Shown here piece after piece: positions 1-5,335 of a stretch of DNA of 7,696 bases. Below the pieces are notes generated by a model. It was not told the origin of the DNA. It saw only the letters and a program-made list of their open reading frames with translations, and ran no database searches. Positions within the stretch are counted from its first letter, which is position 1, and each line of letters begins with the position of its first letter. The stretch spans positions 1 to 7,696 of the forward strand of contig VAXY01000188.1 of assembly GCA_005885085.1 (NCBI GenBank), read 5' to 3'. The translations under genes were made by a program, and so were the position numbers. Source of the stretch: Actinomycetota bacterium (lineage in GTDB: Bacteria > Actinomycetota > Thermoleophilia > Gaiellales > Gaiellaceae).

Positions 1-478
1 TCTTCGGCCTGACGATCGTCGTCTCGACCGCGGCGACGCGGCACAGCGCTTCCGCGTCGATCTTCGACTCGCCGTACCAGCCGACGCCGACGAGCGGATC
101 GTCCTCCTCGATCGGATGCTTCTCGGGCACCCCGTAGACGGCCGTCGACGAGATGAGGACAACACGGCGAACGCCCGCGTCGCGCGCAGCGAGCAGGATG
201 TTTTCCGTGCCGGCGACGTTGACGGACCGGATCGACTCGCGCGAAGCCTGAATCGGCAGGGCCGCTGCGGCGTGCACGACCACGTCGGCTCCGGACACGA
301 GCTCCCGGACGCGCTCGCGATCACGCACGTCCCCACGCAGCTCCTCCACCGCGCCCTCGAGTTCTGCATCATCGAGCGGGACGACGTCGAGCGTGCGGAC
401 GTCGTGTCCGTCGGCAAGCAGGCGTCGGGAGAGATGCAGGCCGAGAAACCCCGCACCGCCGGAGATCGCCCACAACAT
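1..478 (-). CDS. NAD-dependent epimerase/dehydratase (SDR family), 3' end beyond the window
   Basis: Extended short-chain dehydrogenase/reductase acting on a nucleotide sugar or related substrate in the cytoplasm. The 159 visible residues begin with a Rossmann beta strand and the glycine motif GGAGFLG (residues 7-13). Asp31 at the end of beta-2 suggests NAD rather than NADP. An acidic GDVRD stretch follows at 49-53, then HAAAA at 69-73, the catalytic serine/threonine segment SSTAVYG at 110-116, and the catalytic pair Y135-x3-K139 in YGESK. The substrate-specifying C-terminal half lies beyond the left edge. The ATG overlaps the copCD stop by one base (TGATG), so translation is probably coupled and the gene is last, or late, in the copper operon. 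No strong Shine-Dalgarno is visible. Hopanoid clusters often carry the epimerase HpnA, but the visible sequence lacks features I would call HpnA-specific, so only the family is assigned. Confidence 0.9.
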   Translation of the reverse strand, partial: MLWAISGGAGFLGLHLSRRLLADGHDVRTLDVVPLDDAELEGAVEELRGDVRDRERVRELVSGADVVVHAAAALPIQASRESIRSVNVAGTENILLAARDAGVRRVVLISSTAVYGVPEKHPIEEDDPLVGVGWYGESKIDAEALCRVAAVETTIVRPK

Positions 479-1719
479 CAGCCGGGCGGCTTGGCGTTCA
501 CGAGGATCGCCGCGACGAGGAGCACCGTCATCCCGACCATGCTCTCACCGACCAGGCTGGCGCGGAGCCGCGGCAGCAGTCCGCCCCGCTCGGCCGCGGG
601 GACCGCAAGCACCCGGTGCAGCCCTCCCCAGGCCAGTGCGAGCGCGACGAGGCCGATCTTGACCAGCAGGATGTGCCCGTAGCCGGAGGTCCAGAGATCG
701 CTCAGGCGGGGCAGGCGCAGCACGCTCAGGTACGTGCCGGCCAGCAGCAGCACGCCGACGCACACGGTCGCCAACCGGGAAAAGGCAAGGAAGGCCGCAC
801 GTCTCAGCTCCGGCAGCAGCGGCCAGACGACGGCGACGAGCTGCACGAGGCCGCCGATCCACAGACATGCGGCGGAGAGGTGCGCCCAGTCCGCGAGCTC
901 GGACTTCCACGACGATCCGCGATCGGCGGCCGAGTGGCCCGAGAGTGACAGACCGGAGGCGAAGGCGAGGCCGAGCAGGAACGCGGGCCACAACAGGGCC
1001 TCGCGATCGCTCACCCAGCTGAGGAAGAGCAGACCCGTAACGAGTGCGAAGCCGAGCGTCATCACGATGAATGCCGTCCCGAACCGTGTGCGTGCGATCG
1101 GCGTCAGATCGCCGTAGAGCAGTCGCCCGAACGGCAGTTGCAACGCGTCCTCTGACCGCAGGATGAAGGCGGCGATGCCGACGTTGAGCGTCGCCGCCGC
1201 ACCGATTGCAGTGACGACGTAGAAGCGGCGCGGCAGCGGGCGGCGTGCCACCAGCAGGCGGAAGCCGAGGCCGCCGACGAGCAGGGCCAGCGAGAGGAAA
1301 TACAGCCAGCGCACGACGTCCTCGGTCCGCGTCGGGCCAGAGGCGCCGTACGCCTCGGTCGGGGCCGGCGCTCGAGCGCGCACGCCGAAGGTGAAAACGC
1401 CCCAGACGACGTGGCCGTCGCCGGACATCGCGTGCCAGCGCACGGTGTAGGCGCCCTTATGCAGGCGCGGCAACGACGCCTCGAGCAGACGCCTGTTGGT
1501 CCACACGCGCCGGACCGAGATCGGCCCGGTCGCCGAGAAGAGCTGCACGGAACCGGGGAGCGCCACGACGTACTGGTCGAACTTGAAGGTGACCACACGC
1601 GGTGACGTCTCGACTCGGGCGCGGAACCCTGGTGACGTCTGCTCCAGCGTTGCGTGCGCGAACGCGGGCGCGGGCAACGCGAGCGCCGCCAGCCCGCCGA
1701 GGAGCAGCAGCCGCCTCAT
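478..1719 (-). CDS. copCD: CopC-CopD fusion, copper-binding/copper-transport membrane protein
   Basis: A 413-residue fusion of an extracytoplasmic CopC domain to a polytopic CopD domain, expected to bind copper outside the membrane and move it across. Residues 1-21 form a signal peptide ending AFA. Cleavage there would expose His22 (HATLEQTSP), the classic N-terminal Cu(II) ligand of CopC. The other expected ligands are Asp101 and His103 in the signature SGDGHVVWGVFTFGV. After a linker (about 115-133), roughly eight hydrophobic helices follow from 135 to 407. They carry CopD-type histidines at H262 (SGHSAA) and H280 (DWAHLSAACLWIGG) and the segment FSRLATVCVGVLLLAGTYLS at 313-332. The start was chosen because ATG at 1719 opens a perfect signal peptide and overlaps the upstream stop as ATGA. 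The same frame is open farther upstream (to 2136), but that stretch is out-of-frame shadow of the preceding gene. The fused form is common in Actinobacteria. Confidence 0.93.
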   Translation of the reverse strand: MRRLLLLGGLAALALPAPAFAHATLEQTSPGFRARVETSPRVVTFKFDQYVVALPGSVQLFSATGPISVRRVWTNRRLLEASLPRLHKGAYTVRWHAMSGDGHVVWGVFTFGVRARAPAPTEAYGASGPTRTEDVVRWLYFLSLALLVGGLGFRLLVARRPLPRRFYVVTAIGAAATLNVGIAAFILRSEDALQLPFGRLLYGDLTPIARTRFGTAFIVMTLGFALVTGLLFLSWVSDREALLWPAFLLGLAFASGLSLSGHSAADRGSSWKSELADWAHLSAACLWIGGLVQLVAVVWPLLPELRRAAFLAFSRLATVCVGVLLLAGTYLSVLRLPRLSDLWTSGYGHILLVKIGLVALALAWGGLHRVLAVPAAERGGLLPRLRASLVGESMVGMTVLLVAAILVNAKPPG

Positions 1720-2300
1720 CGGTGCGGCGCCCCCGCCTGTGGCGAGATGTGACCGAAGATCGAAGCTGTGTCGCGATCGGAGTAGAGGAACACGGCGACC
1801 AGGACGAACGTGAGCGCGAATCCTGCGAGGGCGGCCTGTGAACGAGGCCGGAAGCTGCGCGCGAGCGGGAACACCGCTGCACCGAGCATCGTCCACCCGA
1901 GCGCGTGGTGCAGGAAGGCCGAGCGCTGGTACAGCCACGCGTTCTGCTCGTGGACGAAGAACGCCGCGCCCGAGATGACGAAGGCCGCGCTCGTGGCGAG
2001 GCTCCACCACCTGCTCTGCAGCTTCCCGCGCACGAGCGCGAGCTCGACCGCGCCCGCGAGCATCAGCACTTCGGCCCAGGCGCCGTGCGCAAGCATGTGC
2101 AGCGTCGAGCTCGTGAAGAAGACCATCACGGGCCACATGAACAGGCCGAGCGTGAACGCAAGCCCGGGCCAGAGGTAGGCCCGCCAGGCGCGGCGCCGCC
2201 AGACCTCGGTGCCGACGACCGCCTCGGCGAGCAGGCAGAGGCCGAGGATCAGGAAGCCGGTCGCGAAGAGCCAGTGGACGTGCTCAGCGGGCGGCTGCAC
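1716..2300 (-). CDS. histidine-rich six-helix membrane protein, family not recognised
   Basis: A 194-residue integral membrane protein with about six predicted helices (near residues 10-30, 40-62, 67-90, 98-116, 130-148 and 155-173). Histidines lie at or near helix ends: H7 and H9 before helix 1, the pair H68/H72 in helix 3, H117 after helix 4, and H131-H132 at the start of helix 5. Such paired membrane histidines could bind heme b or copper, but that is inference. The start is GTG at 2300, preceded by GAGGG at good spacing and overlapping the upstream gene by 17 nt; the stop overlaps copCD as ATGA. This tight coupling to copCD suggests a role in copper handling or oxidase maturation. I considered the CtaG oxidase-assembly family but see none of its motifs clearly, so no name is given. 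Confidence 0.85.
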   Translation of the reverse strand: MQPPAEHVHWLFATGFLILGLCLLAEAVVGTEVWRRRAWRAYLWPGLAFTLGLFMWPVMVFFTSSTLHMLAHGAWAEVLMLAGAVELALVRGKLQSRWWSLATSAAFVISGAAFFVHEQNAWLYQRSAFLHHALGWTMLGAAVFPLARSFRPRSQAALAGFALTFVLVAVFLYSDRDTASIFGHISPQAGAPHR

Positions 2301-2562
2301 GGTGTCCCTCGAGGTCCTCCAGCAGCCCGGGCAGCACGACGAAATAGAAGAGCAGCCCGACCGCGATCACGAGCAGCGGCGGCTCGACGAACAGCCACCA
2401 GAAGCCCTGGCCGCGCGGGTGCAGCAGCGTCACGCGGTACGGCTGCAGAATCGCCCAGACGACCCCGGCAAGCGCGGTCAGGGGCCCGAGCGCCGCGACG
2501 AAGCGCGCACGTCCGGTTCGTTGGACTGGTACTTCGAGTTCGGAAACGAGCTCTGCGTTCAC
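2284..2562 (-). CDS. small two-helix membrane protein, hypothetical
   Basis: A 92-residue protein of unknown function. A polar N-terminus (about 1-20) precedes two predicted membrane helices (about 22-40 and 54-78), separated by a short loop with VTLLHPRGQG. An acidic tail with LLEDLEGH follows. The helix-2 entry WWLFVEPPLLVIAVG contains a conserved-looking Glu-Pro-Pro. The GTG start at 2562 is well supported by GGGAGG five bases upstream. The end overlaps the next gene by 17 nt, so the two membrane proteins are probably made together and may form a complex. Size and topology resemble small accessory subunits of respiratory or copper-handling membrane complexes, but I do not recognise the family. 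Confidence 0.8.
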   Translation of the reverse strand: MNAELVSELEVPVQRTGRARFVAALGPLTALAGVVWAILQPYRVTLLHPRGQGFWWLFVEPPLLVIAVGLLFYFVVLPGLLEDLEGHRAAAR

Positions 2563-2620
2563 GACGTCCTCCCGTCATCGAGGTCACGACACGGACCCAC
2601 GGACGGCGTGTCCGCAGGCC

Positions 2621-3286
2621 TCAGGCGTGCAGCGGCGGGGGCCGGCTTTCGAACGCGAGCCCGAAGAGGGCGCGCGGCTTGATCAGCTCGGCGAGCGTCG
2701 GACGCTGTGACGGCGCCACGGCGGCCGCCCGAGTGGCGCGCGCGGCTGCGGCCAGTGCGTACGTCTCGTACTCCGAAAGCCACTGTTCGGCCGCGCGGTA
2801 GAGGACCGCGACGACGACCGACAAGACCGCGAAGACCGGCAGCGCGGCGGTGTGCAGCCATGGACCCAGCAACGGCCAGCGCCCGCTTGAGATTCCCTCG
2901 GCATCCGTCTGCACGAGGTAGATCGCGGAGGTGGCGAGGAACGAGCCGAACCACAGACGGGGTGACAGCTCGATGCGAACTCGACGCCGACAGCCCGCAC
3001 CGAGTGATCCATACGCGGCCAGTAGCCGCGACGCCTTCACGAAACGCCAGGCGAGTCTCGCCAGCATCAACGCCACGCTCACCTTCACGACCGCGAGCAG
3101 GATCGGGTAGTAGTCGGCCCCGGAATAACTCGGGGCCGCCACGTGCCGCCCGAAATCGAGGCGATGCGAGAGGCTACGGCCGAGCAGCTCCGCGACGGAC
3201 GAGCGCGAGCAAGACCAGAGCCAGACGTGCCAAGAGACGCTGATGGCGGCGTGCCCTCTCCATCCCCACCGAGAGTGTGCGCCCAA
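2621..3286 (-). CDS. multi-pass membrane protein with a probably frameshifted N-terminus
   Basis: The open frame gives 221 residues from a TTG codon with no Shine-Dalgarno. From about residue 31 the protein is convincing: a helix at about 60-83, a basic loop (CRRRVRIEL), a helix at about 108-126 (SPRLWFGSFLATSAIYLVQ), a helix at about 145-164, then an amphipathic alanine/arginine-rich tail. Residues 1-30 look unnatural (Trp/His/Ser-rich, no helix). In another frame, ATG at 3263 starts a typical basic-then-hydrophobic segment (RRHQRLLARLALVLLALV). Removing one base of the GG at 3197-3198 joins it in frame to VAELLGRSLSHR, giving about 213 residues with four helices. So either a real frameshift has damaged the gene or the base is a sequencing error. 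Family unrecognised. It starts the left gene block, 58 nt before the next gene. Confidence 0.7.
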   Translation of the reverse strand: MGAHSRWGWRGHAAISVSWHVWLWSCSRSSVAELLGRSLSHRLDFGRHVAAPSYSGADYYPILLAVVKVSVALMLARLAWRFVKASRLLAAYGSLGAGCRRRVRIELSPRLWFGSFLATSAIYLVQTDAEGISSGRWPLLGPWLHTAALPVFAVLSVVVAVLYRAAEQWLSEYETYALAAAARATRAAAVAPSQRPTLAELIKPRALFGLAFESRPPPLHA

Positions 3287-3306
3287 CCGCGTGCGTACGT
3301 CAACTT

Positions 3307-3338
3307 CGGGGTCTGACCCCTCTAGGGGTCAGACCCCG
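3307..3338. repeat. perfect 14-bp inverted repeat at the operon junction (possible terminator or dispersed palindromic repeat)
   Basis: Two arms, GGGGTCTGACCCC (3308-3320) and GGGGTCAGACCCC (3325-3337), are perfect reverse complements. They are flanked by one more C-G pair and separated by TCTA. Each arm is itself a near-palindrome (GGGGTC, one base, GACCCC), so several foldings are possible. The yjbQ TGA stop (3331-3329) lies inside one arm. No T-run follows on either strand, so it is not a canonical intrinsic terminator, although such a stable hairpin could still stop or protect transcripts between the two gene blocks. The symmetry also fits a dispersed REP-like element; a genome-wide count would decide. 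Confidence 0.75.
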
Positions 3339-3733
3339 GCAGTGCGGTTTTCGCCGACGACTGTGACCATCCACTCGTCGGTGCAGCGGTCCTCGAAGGC
3401 GACGAGGAAGATCCGCTGGTACTGCCCGAGGTGAAGGTGGCCGTCGGTGAAGGGGATCTGCTCGGTGCGCGGCCCGAGCAGGAGAGCGATGAGACGCTCG
3501 CGCTCCCCGGCCTCCAGCGGCACGAGCCGCTCGAGCATGGATTCGAGGTCGGAGAAGAAACCCGTCTCACGCTCTTGCACGCGGATCAGGGACGGGTCGC
3601 CGTTCGGGGAGACGAACGCGATTCCGCTGCCGCCGCTCGCCGCCACCTCGCGCTGCACGTCGTTCGTGATGTCCAGCACGGTCAGGTTCGGGAGCGCCGC
3701 TGCGATCGAGAGAGGGATCTCGACCGACGTCAT
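3329..3733 (-). CDS. YjbQ/UPF0047-family protein, divergent and lacking the conserved histidines
   Basis: A 134-residue cytoplasmic protein of the YjbQ (UPF0047) family, some members of which have been linked to a secondary thiamine-phosphate synthase activity. Family landmarks are DITNDVQREV (about 21-30), SGGSGIAFVSPNGDPSLIRVQE (about 33-54), LLLGPRTEQIPF (about 84-95) and DGHLHLGQYQRIFLV (about 97-111, the family's G-x-L-x-L-G-x-W/Y-Q segment). The family's usual HT-S/T-A motif is replaced by NGDPS. The central loop that normally carries the HD and H-x-H/S-H residues is shortened to EAGERERL. The usual metal-site histidines are therefore missing and activity is doubtful. The ATG overlaps the ispH stop as ATGA, with GAGGTGG seven bases upstream. 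The stop codon lies within the palindrome at 3307-3338. It is the last gene of the hopanoid/isoprenoid operon. Confidence 0.85.
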   Translation of the reverse strand: MTSVEIPLSIAAALPNLTVLDITNDVQREVAASGGSGIAFVSPNGDPSLIRVQERETGFFSDLESMLERLVPLEAGERERLIALLLGPRTEQIPFTDGHLHLGQYQRIFLVAFEDRCTDEWMVTVVGENRTAGV

Positions 3734-4656
3734 TGCGCGGCCACCTCACGCGGGAGGCGGAAATGCACGTCCTCGCGCGCGACCGTGATCTCCTCCACCT
3801 CGCCGTAGCCGAGCGCTGCCAAGCGGGTGATGGTCGCCTCGACGAGCTGCTCCGGAGTGGATGCGCCCGCCGTGAGGCCGATCACCTCGTGCCGTGGGAC
3901 GCCGGCGGGCAGCTCGCTCTCGCCGTCGATCAGCTCCGCGGCCGCGCCGGCGTTGCGCGCGACCTCGACGAGTCGCTGTGCGTTGGAGCTCGTCTGCGAG
4001 CCGATCACCAGGATCAGCGTCGCCTCCTCGGCGAGACGCTTGACTGCATCCTGGCGGTTCTGGGTCGCGTAACAGATGTCATCGGCGGCAGGACGCCGGA
4101 GCGTACCGAACCGCTCCTCCAGGGCATCGACGGTCGCACGCACGTCGTCGAGCGAGAGGGTCGTCTGGCTGATGACGGCGACCGGCCTGCCGTCCGAGTC
4201 GAGCCGCGCCGCCTCCTCGGGGGACTCGACCACGACCGTCGCGTCGGGCCGCTCCCCGCGCGTGCCGATCACCTCGACGTGGTCGGCGTGGCCGACGAGG
4301 GCGACCAGATGCCCGCTGTCAGCGTAGCGCCGCGCCTCCGCGTGCACCTTGGACACGAGCGGGCAGACGGCGTCGACGACCCGCAGCCCGCGGCGCTCGC
4401 ACTTCTCGCGCACGGCAGGCGCGACTCCGTGCGCCGACAGCACGCAGATCTCCCCGGCCGGCACCTCGTCCTCGCTGTCGACGAAGACCGCTCCCATCCG
4501 CTCGAGCCTGCGCACGACGTGGTCGTTGTGCACGATCTGGTGCCGAACATAGATCGGCGGCCCGTGCTCGGCGAGCAGCCGCTCGACGATCTCGATCGCC
4601 CGGTCGACCCCCGCGCAGAAGGAGCGTGGTGCAGCTAAGAGGACACGCTTGCTCAC
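3730..4656 (-). CDS. ispH: 4-hydroxy-3-methylbut-2-enyl diphosphate reductase
   Basis: IspH (LytB) is the [4Fe-4S] enzyme of the last MEP-pathway step, reducing HMBPP to IPP and DMAPP. The 308 residues match the usual length. The three cluster cysteines are present: C14 (SFCAGVDRAIEIVE), C98 (DAVCPLVSKVH) and C195 (DICYATQNRQDAV). So are the substrate-binding histidines H43 (IVHNDHVV), H76 (SAHGVAP) and H126 (HVEVIGTRGE), the catalytic Glu128 and Thr166 (SQTTLS), and the diphosphate-binding SSN (223-225) and Ser266 (TAGASTPEQ). The GTG start at 4656 is chosen for AGGAGG seven bases upstream and because the family motif begins at once. The frame extends upstream to 4773, but that sequence is unlike IspH. 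The GTG overlaps the stop of the small ORF upstream (GTGA), so translation may be coupled. Placement with shc and hpnH suggests dedicated isoprenoid supply for hopanoids. Confidence 0.97.
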   Translation of the reverse strand: MSKRVLLAAPRSFCAGVDRAIEIVERLLAEHGPPIYVRHQIVHNDHVVRRLERMGAVFVDSEDEVPAGEICVLSAHGVAPAVREKCERRGLRVVDAVCPLVSKVHAEARRYADSGHLVALVGHADHVEVIGTRGERPDATVVVESPEEAARLDSDGRPVAVISQTTLSLDDVRATVDALEERFGTLRRPAADDICYATQNRQDAVKRLAEEATLILVIGSQTSSNAQRLVEVARNAGAAAELIDGESELPAGVPRHEVIGLTAGASTPEQLVEATITRLAALGYGEVEEITVAREDVHFRLPREVAAQ

Positions 4657-4769
4657 GCGTAGCCCTCCTGTGCGCGGGGGAGGGAAATCGGTTCCCCCAC
4701 GGGAGCGAGCCAGAGGCGAGCGACGCCTGCACAAAAAGAGCGCGGAGCGGCCAGCAGCACGCGCTTCAT
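4653..4769 (-). CDS. 38-codon ORF duplicating the IspH N-terminus (gene remnant or leader ORF)
   Basis: An intact short reading frame: ATG at 4769 with GGAGG seven bases upstream, overlapping the hpnG stop as ATGA, and a TGA overlapping the ispH GTG as GTGA. Residues 2-16 (KRVLLAAPRSFCAGV) are identical to IspH residues 3-17, including the first cluster cysteine. The remaining 22 residues (ARLWLAPVGEPISLP... to GYA) do not resemble IspH. Twelve of the 15 matching codons differ from ispH, all synonymously, so this is not a recent tandem copy. It most simply looks like the stump of an older, diverged ispH at the ancestral hpnG-coupled start, left after a second ispH took over. A translated leader controlling ispH is also possible. 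Not known as a named gene. Confidence 0.6.
   Translation of the reverse strand: MKRVLLAAPRSFCAGVARLWLAPVGEPISLPRAQEGYA
4663..4684 (-). promoter_or_regulatory. possible Shine-Dalgarno-sequestering hairpin upstream of ispH
   Basis: On the minus strand CCCTCC (4684-4679) can pair over six bases with GGAGGG (4668-4663), the ispH ribosome-binding site, leaving a 10-nt loop. The same CCC can instead pair upstream in GGGAA/TTCCC (4696-4692 with 4686-4682), so the two hairpins are mutually exclusive. A ribosome translating the small ORF would run through both. This suggests coupled or attenuated ispH translation. It rests on base pairing seen by eye in GC-rich sequence, where chance pairing is frequent. 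Confidence 0.35.
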
Positions 4770-5335
4770 GCAAGCGCCTCCAGACTCTTCAAGGCGCGTC
4801 GTGCGCCGAGCGCAGCGCGCAGCGTCACCACCGGCTCGCGCACAAATCCGCGCAGGAACCCGAGCACGTCGACCTCGCCGCCGGCGGTCGCCCCTTGCGC
4901 GACACCGCCGAGCCGCCGCGCCGGCGTGTCGCTGACGGCGCGCAGACAGCCGACGAGCCGACCGCTCCGGGCGAGCGGCCCCGACTCCATGTCGACGGCT
5001 TGTGCGCCTGTCTGCTCATGCAGCCGCGCGCGCTCGAACGGGTCGTCGACGATGCGGGTGGCGCCGAGGATCGTCCCGGGCCGCGCCGACTCGGCGCCGA
5101 GCGGGTCGCCTTCCCAGAGCACGGCGCCGGACTCGTCGACGACCCGGGTCGCGTCGATGACGGTTCCGATCGGTAGATCGGCCGTCAGCGCCCCGGCGAT
5201 GCCGAACGACACGAGGCGTCCCTCGGGCACGCCGCGCGAGGCGCCCAAGCCGACGAGCGCCGTCCGTCCGAGCCGCCGCGCGATCCGCTCCTCGACGGTC
5301 AGGGCGCAGGCGAACGTCAGCCCGTCAACGTCCAC
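4766..5335 (-). CDS. hpnG: HpnG-like hopanoid-associated nucleoside phosphorylase
   Basis: PNP/UDP phosphorylase-superfamily protein. In the hopanoid pathway HpnG removes adenine from adenosylhopane, opening the way to ribosylhopane and bacteriohopanetetrol. The 189 residues show a beta strand FACALTVEERIAR (about 8-20), a core SFGIAGALTADLPIGTVI (43-60) matching the family's S-x-G-x-A-G segment, the ribose-binding signature VDMES (114-118), and a base-contacting aspartate in AVSDTP (133-138, D136). It is somewhat shorter than typical HpnG, mainly through short loops, but retains the active-site elements. The GTG start at 5335 has AGGAG at good spacing and lies within the last codons of hpnH (19-nt overlap). 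The end overlaps the next ORF as ATGA. Substrate is inferred from the adjacent shc and hpnH; sequence alone gives only a nucleoside phosphorylase/nucleosidase. Confidence 0.88.
   Translation of the reverse strand: MDVDGLTFACALTVEERIARRLGRTALVGLGASRGVPEGRLVSFGIAGALTADLPIGTVIDATRVVDESGAVLWEGDPLGAESARPGTILGATRIVDDPFERARLHEQTGAQAVDMESGPLARSGRLVGCLRAVSDTPARRLGGVAQGATAGGEVDVLGFLRGFVREPVVTLRAALGARRALKSLEALA

Noticed and set aside
1..478. Naming the epimerase HpnA
   Set aside because: Only general SDR motifs are visible. The gene lies in the copper block, about 2.8 kb from the end of the hopanoid operon, and its specificity-determining half is outside the window.
1720..2136. Upstream extension of the copCD frame
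   Set aside because: It overlaps the six-helix membrane gene in another frame and is arginine/alanine-rich filler. The ATG at 1719 gives a proper signal peptide.
1716..2300. Naming the six-helix protein CtaG (oxidase assembly)
   Set aside because: Size and copper context are suggestive, but the CtaG motifs could not be identified with confidence.
3307..3338. Calling the palindrome a standard intrinsic terminator
   Set aside because: Neither strand has a T-run after the stem, and the internal symmetry is more like a dispersed palindromic repeat.
3733..4638. 301-codon plus-strand ORF opposite ispH
   Set aside because: It is antisense to a clearly assigned ispH; its arginine/aspartate-rich composition with no motif is typical of reverse-frame reading in GC-rich genes.
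4657..4773. Upstream in-frame ATG extension of ispH (to 4773)
   Set aside because: The added 39 residues do not resemble IspH. The GTG at 4656 has an ideal Shine-Dalgarno and the family motif begins at once.
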